Origin: an uncultured bacterium
GTDB lineage: Bacteria > Bacillota > Clostridia > Lachnospirales > Lachnospiraceae
Length of the DNA stretch: 64,000 bases
NCBI GenBank assembly: GCA_905215625.1
Contig: CAJMQQ010000005.1
Span: 1 to 64,000 of the forward strand
Reading direction: 5' to 3'
Positions 17,081-26,126 of this stretch are shown piece after piece. Position 1 is the first letter of the stretch, and each line of letters starts with the position of its first letter. The position numbers were made by a program, and so were the translations under genes. A model generated the notes under the pieces. It made no database searches. It was not told the origin of the DNA and was given only the letters and a program-made list of their open reading frames with translations.

Positions 17081-18367
17081 ATGACAAAACGGAACCATTT
17101 TTATTGTGTGCTGCGCCGGTTATTCTGTGCAGCACTTTTCTTTTTATCCGGATTTACCTGGTATTATGTAGAGCGGTCAATACCGGATGAGGTCAATATT
17201 GTAGCCAGTGAAGAAGAAATTTTCGATCTGAATCTCCCGTTAAGCACCAGCTTTGAAAGCGAAAGCAAAGAGGTGGTAGTAGGTGGAAAATCCAATATTC
17301 CAAAAGGCCAGGTAAGAATCACAGGGGGCCAGCCAGTGTCTTTTTATTCCGATACCCAGGGCAGCTATAAGGTGGGAGTAAAGCTGTTTGGACTTTTGGA
17401 ATTAAAGGAAATGAAGGTCAATGTAGTCGATACAGACTATGCAGTTCCCTGTGGGATTCCGGTTGGAATTTATCTGAAATCCAAAGGTGTTATGGTTATC
17501 GGAACGGGAAAAATTACCGATGAAAACGGCCAGGAAACAGAACCGGCAAATGGGATATTAAAGTCCGGAGATTACATCGAACAAGTAAACGGAGAACCAT
17601 TAGAAACCAAAGAACAACTGATTGAAGCGGTTAATCAGGCAGGTACAGACGGAACGGGAACGGTTGAATTACAAATCCGCAGAGACGGTCAGGAAATGGA
17701 CGTCAGTATGGAAACTGTGGCAGCCCAGGATGGAACGTATAAGCTGGGAGCCTGGGTCAGAGACGATACCCAGGGTATCGGAACCATGACCTATATGGAT
17801 TTAAATGGCCATTTTGGAGCGCTGGGACATGGCATCAGCGATGCAGATACTGGCCAGGTGGTGGCTATTGAAGGAGGAACCCTTTATGAGACCCAGATTA
17901 TGGGAATTGAGAAAGGAACCATAGGAAAACCAGGAGTTATGAGCGGAGTGATTTATTACGGCCCACAGTCCCAGCTTGGTACCATAAATGGAAATACCGA
18001 AGAAGGGATTTTCGGAACAGCAGGGGAAAAGCTGCAGAACCGGATTCAGGCCGAAGCTCTTCCAATCGGTTACCGTCAGGACGTCCATCCAGGTCCGGCC
18101 TTGATTCGAAGCAGTGTTTCCGGAGCCGTCACTGACTATGAGATAGAAATTTTGAAGGTGGATTATTCCACAGACCATAAAAGCAAAGGAATGGTTATTA
18201 AGGTAACCGATCCGGAACTTCTTGAATTGACCGGAGGGATTGTCCAAGGCATGAGCGGCAGCCCCATTATACAAGATGGCAAACTCATCGGGGCCGTCAC
18301 CCACGTCTTTGTTCAGGATTCTTCAAAAGGGTACGGAATATTTATTGAGAATATGCTGGAGCATTGA
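17081..18367 (+). CDS. spoIVB: SpoIVB serine peptidase
   Basis: SpoIVB is secreted from the forespore and starts the signal that activates pro-sigma-K processing in the mother cell. The protein (428 aa) has an N-terminal membrane or signal segment (RLFCAALFFLSGFTWYYV), a PDZ domain (~residues 130-210, with GILKSGDYIEQVNGEPL) and the S55 peptidase domain with GALGHGISD (catalytic His) and VQGMSGSPIIQDGKLIG (catalytic Ser). The start is ATG 17081 because GAGGAGG ends 7 bases upstream; ATG 17075 is too close to that site. A CATACTA -10 box lies upstream and a hairpin terminator directly follows. The usual next gene, spo0A, is not present. Confidence 0.95.
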   Translation: MTKRNHFYCVLRRLFCAALFFLSGFTWYYVERSIPDEVNIVASEEEIFDLNLPLSTSFESESKEVVVGGKSNIPKGQVRITGGQPVSFYSDTQGSYKVGVKLFGLLELKEMKVNVVDTDYAVPCGIPVGIYLKSKGVMVIGTGKITDENGQETEPANGILKSGDYIEQVNGEPLETKEQLIEAVNQAGTDGTGTVELQIRRDGQEMDVSMETVAAQDGTYKLGAWVRDDTQGIGTMTYMDLNGHFGALGHGISDADTGQVVAIEGGTLYETQIMGIEKGTIGKPGVMSGVIYYGPQSQLGTINGNTEEGIFGTAGEKLQNRIQAEALPIGYRQDVHPGPALIRSSVSGAVTDYEIEILKVDYSTDHKSKGMVIKVTDPELLELTGGIVQGMSGSPIIQDGKLIGAVTHVFVQDSSKGYGIFIENMLEH

Positions 18368-18390
18368 GCGATGCAGCAGACATAAGGAAA

Positions 18391-18426
18391 GTCGATATGG
18401 GAGCTTGCTCACGATATCGACTTTTT
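18391..18426 (+). terminator. Terminator after spoIVB
   Basis: GTCGATAT (18391-18398) pairs perfectly with ATATCGAC (18414-18421), with an inner GAG/CTC pairing in the loop, followed by TTTTT. It ends the core gene series. Confidence 0.85.
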
Positions 18427-18565
18427 CTTATGGCTGATATACGGCGAAAGCCAAACACCGAGGAAAGCAAAGCTTTTCGAGGTGGCCTGGGCGGAGCAGA
18501 GGGAGCTTACTCACAAGCTGTCCAAATTAGTTTCAAAAAAATAAAAAAATTCAGATTTTGAAACT
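18399..18565. repeat. Hairpin cluster with a repeated 14-mer downstream of spoIVB
   Basis: This gene-free stretch holds several structures. GGGAGCTTGCTCAC (18399-18412) recurs as GGGAGCTTACTCAC (18501-18514) with one change. An imperfect hairpin CACCGAGGAAAGC/GCTTTTCGAGGTG lies at about 18457-18485. A perfect 10-bp inverted repeat AGTTTCAAAA/TTTTGAAACT lies at 18529-18565. No protein is supported here. It could be a dispersed repeat element, a small RNA, or scar sequence at an insertion border. Confidence 0.5.
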
Positions 18566-18571
18566 GGACTA

Positions 18572-18600
18572 TTGAAGATGCGATTAGAAGGAAGTATAAT
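18572..18600 (+). promoter_or_regulatory. Promoter of the DUF4143-type ATPase gene
   Basis: TTGAAG (18572-18577), 17 bases, and TATAAT (18595-18600) lie 60 bases before the ATG. The inverted repeat ending at 18565 is just upstream of the -35 and could be a regulator site. Confidence 0.65.
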
Positions 18601-18659
18601 AAACAAAAGAGCAGTTTCAGAAAATGAAAAAAATTTGATTTTTGAAAGCGAGTGAGTTT

Positions 18660-19856
18660 ATGAAAACAATTACACGATCAAAGTATTTGGATAGAATCAT
18701 TGAATTAAATGGAACTCCTGATATTAAGATTATCACTGGTATTCGCCGTTCGGGTAAATCTAAGCTGATGCAGGCATATATTGAGTATTTGAAAAGCAAT
18801 TTTGAAAATATCAATATTATTTTTATTGATTTTATGGATTTGGCTTTTGAGAAAGTAAAAGAGTATCATAATCTCCATGCATATGTGGAAGAACGATATG
18901 AAGCTGGGAAAACAAATTATCTCTTTGTAGATGAAGTTCAGATGTGCCCAAAATTTGAACTGGCGATTAACAGTCTTTATTCCAAAGGAAAATATGATAT
19001 CTATATAACGGGTTCCAATGCTTTCCTGCTAAGTGCAGATCTGGCAACCCTGTTTACGGGACGATATATTGAAATCCATGTATTTCCCTTTAGCTTTCAG
19101 GAATATTGTTTGTATTATGAAGACATAAAAGATAAGGATAAACTTTTTGATGATTATTCTGTCAAAGGCGGTTTGGCGGGTTCTTATGTTTATAGGACGG
19201 AAAAGGATAGAACAAATTATATTAAGGAAGTTTATGAAACAATCGTTACCAGAGATCTTGTGCAGAAGTACAATTTGCCGGATACATTGGTTTTACAACG
19301 CCTAAGCGAGTTTTTGATGGATAATATCAGTAATCTGACTTCCCCTAATAGGGTCAGTCAGCTGCTGACAGCAAATGAAACAGCAACGAACCATGTCACA
19401 GTTGGCAGATATATCAAGTATCTGTGCAATGCTTTCGTCTTTTATGATATTAAGCGTTATGACATTCGTGGAAAGAAATACCTTGAAAGCTCCGAGAAGT
19501 TCTATTTGTGCGATCCAGGTATTCGTTATGCTGTTCTTGGTACTAGAAATATAGATTACGGCAGAGTATATGAGAACATTGTTTGTGTGGAGCTGCTTCG
19601 TCGGGGATACGATGTCTATATTGGAAAGCTCTATCAAAAGGAAGTTGACTTTGTCGCTCAAAAGGGCAGTGAGAAAATTTATATTCAGGTAAGTGATAAT
19701 ATTTCCGGACAGGAAACCTTTGAACGAGAATGTGCTCCGTTGTTTCAAATCAGGGATGCTTACCCGAAGATGATTATTGCCAGAACGAAGCATCCGAAAT
19801 ATAGTTATGAGGGTATTGAAATCTGCGATATTGCGGATTGGCTGTTGCAGGAATAA
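18660..19856 (+). CDS. AAA ATPase with DUF4143 C-terminal domain
   Basis: The 398-aa protein has an N-terminal AAA domain with Walker A TGIRRSGKSKLMQ (~residues 27-38) and Walker B YLFVDEVQ, a sensor-like IYITGSNAFLLS, and a C-terminal DUF4143 nuclease-fold region with the VDFVAQ block. Members of this family (COG1373) are common in gut anaerobes and often variable between strains; their function is not established. The start ATG 18660 fits the family start, although the ribosome site GAGTGAG is weak; TTG 18642 is an alternative. The gene is clearly more AT-rich than the spo and isoprenoid genes upstream, which suggests acquisition. It stands where spo0A would be expected. Confidence 0.85.
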   Translation: MKTITRSKYLDRIIELNGTPDIKIITGIRRSGKSKLMQAYIEYLKSNFENINIIFIDFMDLAFEKVKEYHNLHAYVEERYEAGKTNYLFVDEVQMCPKFELAINSLYSKGKYDIYITGSNAFLLSADLATLFTGRYIEIHVFPFSFQEYCLYYEDIKDKDKLFDDYSVKGGLAGSYVYRTEKDRTNYIKEVYETIVTRDLVQKYNLPDTLVLQRLSEFLMDNISNLTSPNRVSQLLTANETATNHVTVGRYIKYLCNAFVFYDIKRYDIRGKKYLESSEKFYLCDPGIRYAVLGTRNIDYGRVYENIVCVELLRRGYDVYIGKLYQKEVDFVAQKGSEKIYIQVSDNISGQETFERECAPLFQIRDAYPKMIIARTKHPKYSYEGIEICDIADWLLQE

Positions 19857-19924
19857 ATAAAACAATGTAAAAAAGATAAAGATTAATTGCAGCAGGGATT
19901 TGAATAGCCGGAGGTACTCCATAT

Positions 19925-20316
19925 ATGAATGAAAGAAAACCAAGGAAACCAGTCTATATGTTTTTTGATAACGAAGAGAAGAATTGTTGGAACAGGAAGA
20001 TTATCCAGAACAAGAGTATGTTTTCCTTGAAGATATTTGGAATGAAGTAAAATTTGTATTGGTAATGAAAGCAAAAGAGATTTTGGAAGACCCTGAGAAA
20101 AGAGCAATTTTTTTAGCAAGGGTAAATAGTTTTTGGATAAACAATCTTGTGCCTGCTGGAAATAAAATTGCTAAAGCGACTAAGTTTGTAAGGGATGTAG
20201 GTTATGCTGTCTGGAAAAATGAGCAACCTAAAGCTTTAAGACTTCTGAAAGAGAGTAAAAAGGAAGAAATATCCTCCTTAAAAAAAATAGTAGTTTCTCT
20301 GGCCGGAATATGGTAG
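19925..20316 (+). pseudogene. Frameshifted small hypothetical gene
   Basis: A good ribosome site (CCGGAGG, ~19908-19914) precedes ATG 19925, which opens MNERKPRKPVYMFFDNEEKN but then runs into a stop at about 20047 in that frame. From about 19984 the next frame continues as LEQEDYPEQEYVFLEDIWNE and on to a stop at 20316. The join near AAGAATTGTTGG restores one protein of about 130 residues, so a single-base frameshift is likely. No family is recognised. It follows the DUF4143 ATPase by 68 bases and has similarly low GC content. Confidence 0.5.
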
Positions 20317-20389
20317 AATAGAGAGAAATACGAAAGACGAACAGCCTGCTTTCGAGGATTAGTGAACATGGAAAGGAGCAAATTTTAAA

Positions 20390-21595
20390 ATGCAGAAAGA
20401 AGGAAAAATGTTTTTATATACGCTTGTAGATTCCGTAGACGCCGTTATGGCCAGTATGTGCCGCAGCTTTGGAATCGAAAAGGGACGTAGAACTAATCGG
20501 CTGGAACTGAAAAATGGTGATATTACCATGTCAGTTACCGTAATGTGCACCGATATGGGGGAGGGCGCCCAGGAGCGTATTGTAGAGCAGACCGGACAGT
20601 TGTGCGACAGCATTTATGCGGTTAAAACAGAGAACACAGACATTAAGATTAATCTGCTGCATCAGATCAGAAGAACCAGAGGAATCGCTTTGATTGAGTA
20701 TAGTTTCCCAGAAGAAGGAGCAGAGGAAAATCAGAAACTGATTGAAACGACCTTCTTTGGAATGCTGGGACGCCTTCAGGCAGTTATGTGGATTCCAGAG
20801 CAGGAAGGCATTTACTGCAGCGCAAATGGAAGAAAAGCGTTGCTTCTTTCATTTGACGGAGAGACAGAGATGGAAGAGTTTATGCCTTATCCGGGAAGAC
20901 CAATGGTACCAGCAGACAGTATTCATCCAGGACAGATCAAGAGAAGAGACCAGAGCTGGCAGGTTCTTAGGGAAAAGAGTATTTACGTTCCGATTAACTA
21001 TCCATTTTTAGAGTCTGGACTTCATACTCAGATCCGCACTCCGCAGGAGATTGCAGAGCGTGCTGCAGCTCTTTTGATGGTATCGTTATATTCCGAGTGT
21101 ATGCTCAGTGAAAATCAGACCAGAGATCAGGCATTTGATTTTATTAAAGATTTAATGGATGAGATGGGAAAAAATGTATTTTCTCCAAATGAGAAAAAAT
21201 ATTTAAAGAGCCGTTCTCCAAGAAAGTCCAGACAAATTGAATTTTCCTGGCAGTATGAGTGTCTGGCAGTCATGGAATGGGCTTTGGGACTGACTCCGGA
21301 TCTGGCATTCCCGAATAAGACCTGTGACGTGTCTAAGGCAGTAGAACTGTTAAAAGACTGCCACAGCATTGAGGATATTGTAAAGATTTCAAATCCAAGA
21401 AGCAAAAAGGAATTATTAGATGCCTGCGACTTAATATTCTGCCTGGATTGGGCTTGTACAGATGCCAGAATCCACAAACTTCCTATGCCTGCAGGAATGG
21501 ATGGAAGCGTTGTTATGGAACGCCACAAAGCATTGAACTGGCTGATTAACGCCGACAATGCTGCAGACTGGGATGATGTAAAAACCAATACCTGA
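20390..21595 (+). CDS. DUF4272 domain-containing protein
   Basis: A 401-aa soluble protein with no signal peptide or membrane segment. The C-terminal half (about residues 215-395) fits DUF4272: RTPQEIAERAAALLMVSLYSE, then SWQYECLAVMEWALGLTP and FPNKTCDVSKAVELL. The N-terminal half (~1-200) is a separate domain that I do not recognise; it includes FFGMLGRLQAVMWIPEQEG. The function is unknown. AAAGGAG lies about 11 bases before the ATG. An extended -10 TGGTAGAAT at 20311-20319 may be its promoter, but without a clear -35. It appears to be a single-gene unit ending at a hairpin. Confidence 0.8.
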   Translation: MQKEGKMFLYTLVDSVDAVMASMCRSFGIEKGRRTNRLELKNGDITMSVTVMCTDMGEGAQERIVEQTGQLCDSIYAVKTENTDIKINLLHQIRRTRGIALIEYSFPEEGAEENQKLIETTFFGMLGRLQAVMWIPEQEGIYCSANGRKALLLSFDGETEMEEFMPYPGRPMVPADSIHPGQIKRRDQSWQVLREKSIYVPINYPFLESGLHTQIRTPQEIAERAAALLMVSLYSECMLSENQTRDQAFDFIKDLMDEMGKNVFSPNEKKYLKSRSPRKSRQIEFSWQYECLAVMEWALGLTPDLAFPNKTCDVSKAVELLKDCHSIEDIVKISNPRSKKELLDACDLIFCLDWACTDARIHKLPMPAGMDGSVVMERHKALNWLINADNAADWDDVKTNT

Positions 21596-21604
21596 TAAAA
21601 AACA

Positions 21605-21634
21605 GAGGGAATAGCTCGTTTGAGCCGTTCCCTC
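21605..21634. terminator. Bidirectional terminator between convergent genes
   Basis: GAGGGAA (21605-21611) pairs with TTCCCTC (21628-21634), with an inner GCTC/GAGC stem. The A-run just before it gives a U-run on the minus strand, so it best serves the leftward MATE gene, and possibly the DUF4272 gene too. Confidence 0.7.
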
Positions 21635-21650
21635 ATTGTATGAAAGCGGT

Positions 21651-22982
21651 TTATTTTCCAACAACCCATTTACAGTTCTTTTTGTAGTAAACATATCCCA
21701 GAAGGTCAGCCAGAAACCATCCGATTGGAATGGCGATCCAGATGCCGATGACGCCGAATGTACCAGCGGTTGCATAGGCTAAAGCTACTCTGGTTCCAAG
21801 AGAAACAATGGTCAGAACCAGAGACATTCCAGGTTTTTTAACGGCCCGATAAAAGCCGTAAAGAAGGAATAAAAATCCAATTCCAATATAAAAGCTGCCT
21901 TCTACCCGGAGATACTGGATACCGACTGCCAGCACTTCGGTCTCATGTGGCTGAACGAAAATCAGCATCAGTTGTCTGGCAAATATACATACCAGAGCAG
22001 AGACGGAAAGACAGAATATGGTAACAGTGAGAAGGGCTTTCTTAATGCCTTCCTGAATGCGCCCATACTCTCCTGCACCGTAATTTTGTGCTGTAAAAGT
22101 GGAAAATGCATTGCCAAAATCCTGGACTGGCATATAGGCAAAGGAGTCGATTTTGACAGCAGCTGCAAAAGCAGCCATAACTGCAGTGCCAAAGCTGTTG
22201 ACCAGTCCCTGGACCATTAAAATACCAAAATTCATTACTGACTGCTGCAGGCAGGTCAGGATAGAAAGCTGGGAGATTTCTTTTAAAATAGAGCTGTCCC
22301 AGCGCATATGAATCCGTTTTATATGAAATATAGGGCATTTAAAGATGGTGTAAAGGGCAATGCCGATGCCGGAGATGTACTGGGCGATTACTGTTGCAAG
22401 GGCTGCACCTCCGACTCCCATACGGAAGGTAATGACAAACAAAAGATCCAGAGCAATATTGACAATGGTGGACACTACCAAAAATAGCAGCGGAACCATA
22501 GAATTTCCAATGGAACGGAGCAGGGCAGTAAAGTAGTTATATAAGAAAACAGCCGCCAGTCCCCAGAAAATAATCCATAAGTATTGCCGCATCATTTCAT
22601 GGATTTCCACAGGAATATTTAAAAATACAAGAAGAAAATCCATTCCGGCAAAGACCAGTATATTGATAAGAATGGTAATTGCAGCGATGAAAAGAAACGA
22701 TAAAAAGGTTCCGGTTTTTAAACGGCCCTCCTCCTTTTTTCCAAAACAGATGGAGACAAAAACACCATTTCCCATACTCAGTCCAAGAAGAATGGACGTT
22801 AAAAAGGTCATCAGCGTATAGGCAGATCCAACTGCCGCCAGAGCATCTTTTCCTAAAAATTTCCCGACAATAAAAGTATCAGTAATGTTATAAAATTGCT
22901 GCAGAAGATTACCAGCCATCATGGGCAGGGCAAACAAAAGAATGGTTTTGGTAATGTTTCCGCGTGTGAGATTTTGATTCAT
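21651..22982 (-). CDS. MATE family efflux transporter
   Basis: A 443-aa polytopic protein with about 12 membrane helices. The N-terminus NLTRGNITKTILLFALPMMA and FYNITDTFIVGKFLGKDALA are MATE signatures (MatE domain repeated twice). Such proteins export drugs or metabolites using Na+ or H+ gradients; the substrate is unknown. The start is placed at 22982, where AAGGAAG lies about 9 bases upstream; an in-frame ATG at 23015 has no ribosome site. It is convergent with the DUF4272 gene and divergent from the M20 amidohydrolase gene. Confidence 0.92.
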   Translation of the reverse strand: MNQNLTRGNITKTILLFALPMMAGNLLQQFYNITDTFIVGKFLGKDALAAVGSAYTLMTFLTSILLGLSMGNGVFVSICFGKKEEGRLKTGTFLSFLFIAAITILINILVFAGMDFLLVFLNIPVEIHEMMRQYLWIIFWGLAAVFLYNYFTALLRSIGNSMVPLLFLVVSTIVNIALDLLFVITFRMGVGGAALATVIAQYISGIGIALYTIFKCPIFHIKRIHMRWDSSILKEISQLSILTCLQQSVMNFGILMVQGLVNSFGTAVMAAFAAAVKIDSFAYMPVQDFGNAFSTFTAQNYGAGEYGRIQEGIKKALLTVTIFCLSVSALVCIFARQLMLIFVQPHETEVLAVGIQYLRVEGSFYIGIGFLFLLYGFYRAVKKPGMSLVLTIVSLGTRVALAYATAGTFGVIGIWIAIPIGWFLADLLGYVYYKKNCKWVVGK

Positions 22983-23065
22983 GGGTACGTACTTCCTTAT
23001 CAATGATGGGTTCATAGTATTGTAACATAAAAAACAGAAATTAGCCAGGCAGGAAAATAAGATAG

Positions 23066-23093
23066 TTGCGGGCTTTTAAAAAGATGATAAAAT
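23066..23093 (+). promoter_or_regulatory. Promoter of the M20 amidohydrolase gene
   Basis: TTGCGG (23066-23071), 16 bases, and TAAAAT (23088-23093) preceded by TGA lie 45 bases before the ATG. The -35 match is moderate. Confidence 0.5.
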
Positions 23094-23138
23094 AGAAGAC
23101 AGAGTTAGAATAAGATGTAAAAAGGAGAAAATTTTTAT

Positions 23139-24536
23139 ATGACAAATGAAGCCAAAGGAATCTGCACATCTGTCCGGACAGTAGAAGAATACAGAGCGAC
23201 TCTGGAAGGTCTGGCAAAAGAAATCTGGGAATATCCAGAAAGCGGTTTTAAAGAAAAAATTGCCTGTGAAAAAACTGCAAAGGTCTTAGAAGACGCTGGA
23301 TTTTTAGTAGAAGTCGGAGTAGGAGGAGTGCCTACTGCCATCCGGGCAGAGTGGGGATCCGGCCATCCGGTTATTGGATTTTTAGGAGAATACGACGCGC
23401 TTCCAGGACTTAGCCAGAAGGTAAGCGGACAGAAAGAACCGGTTATGGAAGGAGCCTGCGGTCATGGATGCGGCCATAACCTGCTGGGGGCTGCTGCAGC
23501 AGGAGGAGCCATTGGAATGAAGGCAGAATTGGAAGAAAAAGGGCTGCCAGGAACGGTTGTCTTTTATGGCTGTCCTGGAGAAGAACTGCTGTGTGGAAAA
23601 TCATTTATGGCGAGAGAAGGCTGCTTTTTTGAGCTGGATCTGGCGTTGACCTGGCATCCAGGATCGATTAATCAGGCCAATATCTCTCTTATGAGCGCTT
23701 GCAGCAGTGTAAAATTCCATTATACAGGGGTAACATCTCATGCCGCAAATGATCCGTGGAACGGACGCAGTGCATTAGATGCAGTCCAGCTGTTAAATAT
23801 GGCGGCAGAATTTATGAGAGAACACGTAAGCCCCCAGGTGCGTCTGCATTATGCGATCTTAAATGGCGGCGGAGCGCCGAATATTGTGCCGGATAAGTCA
23901 GGGGTCTGGTACTATGTCAGGGCATTAGACAGAAAAGTAGTAGAAGAAGTATACAGCCGTCTGGTAAAGGCAGCAGAAGGCGCAGCCATGATGACGGAAA
24001 CGAAACTGGAAATCGAATATATGGGCGGATGTTATCCAATGGTCGGAAATGAAGTGTTAGCTGGTGTGATGAGAGAGACCATGGAAGAAATTGGGCAGGA
24101 GCCGTGGACAGAAGAAGAAATCGAGTGGGCCAGAGCCATGAATGAGCCGGTAGAGGTCCAAAGGCAGAATGTGGTAAAAAAGCTGAAACTAGATCCGGAC
24201 ACCCAGTTATTTACGGGAATTGCGCCGGTACAAGAAGGGATTGTTTATGCTTCCACAGACGTAGGAGATGTTGCCCATATTGTCCCGACTGCAATGTCAA
24301 ACTTTGCGACGACAAGCCTTGGAGCACCTGGACACAGCTGGCAGATTACTTCTGCATCAGGAGGTTCCATTGGGTTAAAAGGCATGATTTATGCAGCAAA
24401 AACGTTGGCAGCAGCAGGTGTGCGCCTGGCAGAAGATCCAGATTTGCGGGCAAAAGCAAAAGCGGAATTTGATGAAATGATGAATGGGGAAACTTATGTC
24501 TGCCCAATTCCAAAAGACATGAAATTACCGCAGTAA
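23139..24536 (+). CDS. M20 family amidohydrolase (AbgB-like)
   Basis: The 465-aa protein matches the M20D amidohydrolases closest to p-aminobenzoyl-glutamate hydrolase subunit B. Metal-site blocks are visible: ACGHGCGHNLLGAA, FYGCPGEELLCGK, LTWHPGS and GAPGHSWQIT near the C-terminus. These cytoplasmic metal enzymes hydrolyse N-acyl amino acids or related amides. No AbgA or AbgT partner is adjacent, so the substrate is open. AAAGGAG precedes the ATG. It ends at a strong hairpin shared with the convergent CcdA-thioredoxin gene. Confidence 0.88.
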   Translation: MTNEAKGICTSVRTVEEYRATLEGLAKEIWEYPESGFKEKIACEKTAKVLEDAGFLVEVGVGGVPTAIRAEWGSGHPVIGFLGEYDALPGLSQKVSGQKEPVMEGACGHGCGHNLLGAAAAGGAIGMKAELEEKGLPGTVVFYGCPGEELLCGKSFMAREGCFFELDLALTWHPGSINQANISLMSACSSVKFHYTGVTSHAANDPWNGRSALDAVQLLNMAAEFMREHVSPQVRLHYAILNGGGAPNIVPDKSGVWYYVRALDRKVVEEVYSRLVKAAEGAAMMTETKLEIEYMGGCYPMVGNEVLAGVMRETMEEIGQEPWTEEEIEWARAMNEPVEVQRQNVVKKLKLDPDTQLFTGIAPVQEGIVYASTDVGDVAHIVPTAMSNFATTSLGAPGHSWQITSASGGSIGLKGMIYAAKTLAAAGVRLAEDPDLRAKAKAEFDEMMNGETYVCPIPKDMKLPQ

Positions 24537-24568
24537 CTTTAAAAAAAAGGAACTCAATCTTATAAGAG

Positions 24569-24598
24569 TTGGAGCCGGACTGTTATGTCCGGCTCCAA
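24569..24598. terminator. Bidirectional terminator
   Basis: TTGGAGCCGGAC (24569-24580) and GTCCGGCTCCAA (24587-24598) form a perfect 12-bp stem between convergent genes. A-rich sequence before it (24541-24548) supplies a U-run for the minus strand. Confidence 0.8.
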
Positions 24599-24621
24599 AT
24601 ACTTCCCATAAAAATTCTATT

Positions 24622-25944
24622 TTATTCGTTTGATCCGCTGTTCATGGTCTGTTCGACAATATCATCCATAATCTGACGATTCAGTGCTCCTGGCACATAT
24701 CCAAAGATCTTTCCATCGGCAGTAATCATAAATGTGGTAGGAAAGGAGCGGATGCCGAACTGATAGAACCAGAGTCCGGTTTCATCCATTAATACCGGAA
24801 ACGTGTAGCCGTTTTCTTCCAGAAAGGCGGTAATATGCGCAATGTCTCCTTCTTTTCCAGAATTGGGGGCGGCCATTCCAAGAACGATCAGATCCTCTGT
24901 ATTTTCTCCCCAGTCTTCATATAAAGCCTGGATATCCGGCATTTCGGACTGACAAGGCGGGCACCAGGTCGCCCAGAAGTTCAAAAATATGGTTTTTCCC
25001 TTGTAGTCGGAAAAAGAGTGGGTATTGCCATACTGATCCGTCAGGGTAACATCTGGTACATCAGGAAGCTCCTGCGTCTGGGCAGAAGAATCGTCTGGAG
25101 CCGGTGTTTCAGACGAAGCACCATGGTCGGCAGGGACACTGTTATCATCAGGGATACTGCTGTCAGCAGGAGCACTCTCACCAGAAATAACAGTTTCGTT
25201 GGTTTGAGGCGCGGCAGGAGGGCCTGCAAGATCTGCGCTGATTCCGCCAAGCCATCCCGTAAGCATGAGAAAACCCATAAGAATCATCAGAATACCGCCG
25301 ATTTTTGTGGTATAAGCGACCACGTTCCGGTTCTTTTTGAAAAAATCTAAAAGTCTGGCAGTAAATAATCCGACCAGAAGAAATGGAATACAAAAACCAG
25401 CTGCGTAAACCCCGATTAACAGAAAAGCTGCAGCAGTGTTTCCAGAGTTGGTAGCCATTAATAAAACAGTCGCTAAGGCGGGACCGACGCATGGCGTCCA
25501 GGAAAAACTAAAGGTAAATCCTAAAAGCAGGGCAGAAAGAGGGCCATGTCCTAATTTCTCAAATGGGAGAGAAACCCGCTTCTCCGAAGATAGAAAACGG
25601 AACCGGAATACCCCTAACTGAAACAGGCCGAAAAGGATAATCAGAAGGCCGCCGATTCTGGAAATCCATACCTGATAGTCAGAAAAGAAATGCCCCAGCG
25701 CATTTGCACCCATGCCTAAGAGGAAGAAGGTAAAGCTGATTCCAATTACAAAAAACAACGTATTAAACAGCACTTTTCCCTGACGGTAATGGGTTTCCCC
25801 ATTTTCGTCTACCGTTTTGGCGCCTAATGAAAGATAGCCAAGGTATAGGGGAAGAAGGGGAAGAACGCAGGGGGATAAAAAGCTGATGAGTCCCTGAAGA
25901 AATACCGTCAGAGCAGAAATATTTGTCTCAATTTGAAAACCCAT
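24622..25944 (-). CDS. CcdA membrane domain fused to a TlpA/ResA-like thioredoxin
   Basis: A 440-aa fusion. Residues ~1-225 are a CcdA/DsbD-type membrane domain with six helices and the two conserved Cys blocks LSPCVLPLLPLYLGYLS and WTPCVGPALATVLL. A low-complexity Pro/Ala/Ser/Thr/Asp linker (~235-295) leads to a thioredoxin domain (~298-440) with the active site FWATWCPPCQSEMPD. Electrons from cytoplasmic thioredoxin pass through CcdA to the outward-facing domain, which reduces extracytoplasmic disulfides. No cytochrome c genes are nearby, so it may serve protein repair or redox defence. The gene is monocistronic and convergent with the M20 gene. Confidence 0.92.
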   Translation of the reverse strand: MGFQIETNISALTVFLQGLISFLSPCVLPLLPLYLGYLSLGAKTVDENGETHYRQGKVLFNTLFFVIGISFTFFLLGMGANALGHFFSDYQVWISRIGGLLIILFGLFQLGVFRFRFLSSEKRVSLPFEKLGHGPLSALLLGFTFSFSWTPCVGPALATVLLMATNSGNTAAAFLLIGVYAAGFCIPFLLVGLFTARLLDFFKKNRNVVAYTTKIGGILMILMGFLMLTGWLGGISADLAGPPAAPQTNETVISGESAPADSSIPDDNSVPADHGASSETPAPDDSSAQTQELPDVPDVTLTDQYGNTHSFSDYKGKTIFLNFWATWCPPCQSEMPDIQALYEDWGENTEDLIVLGMAAPNSGKEGDIAHITAFLEENGYTFPVLMDETGLWFYQFGIRSFPTTFMITADGKIFGYVPGALNRQIMDDIVEQTMNSGSNE

Positions 25945-26126
25945 AAAAAATCCTTTCTATTTGATGAATCTATTTGATTAAAATAGTTGATTTACTCTAT
26001 CATAAATCAGGAGAAAAGTCTATTTTTTTCTTGGAAACGGAAATTTTTCAAATACGTTTGACTATGGAAAATGGACGATTTATAATAAAGAAAAACGGGG
26101 GTTTTTATCAAAAAGGAGGTTACATT

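Noticed and set aside
18364..18561. 65-codon frame after spoIVB
   Set aside because: It spans the terminator and hairpin cluster and has no protein-like features.
25974..26126. Extended N-terminus for the alpha/beta hydrolase
   Set aside because: No ribosome site upstream, non-family sequence; AAGGAGG supports ATG 26127.
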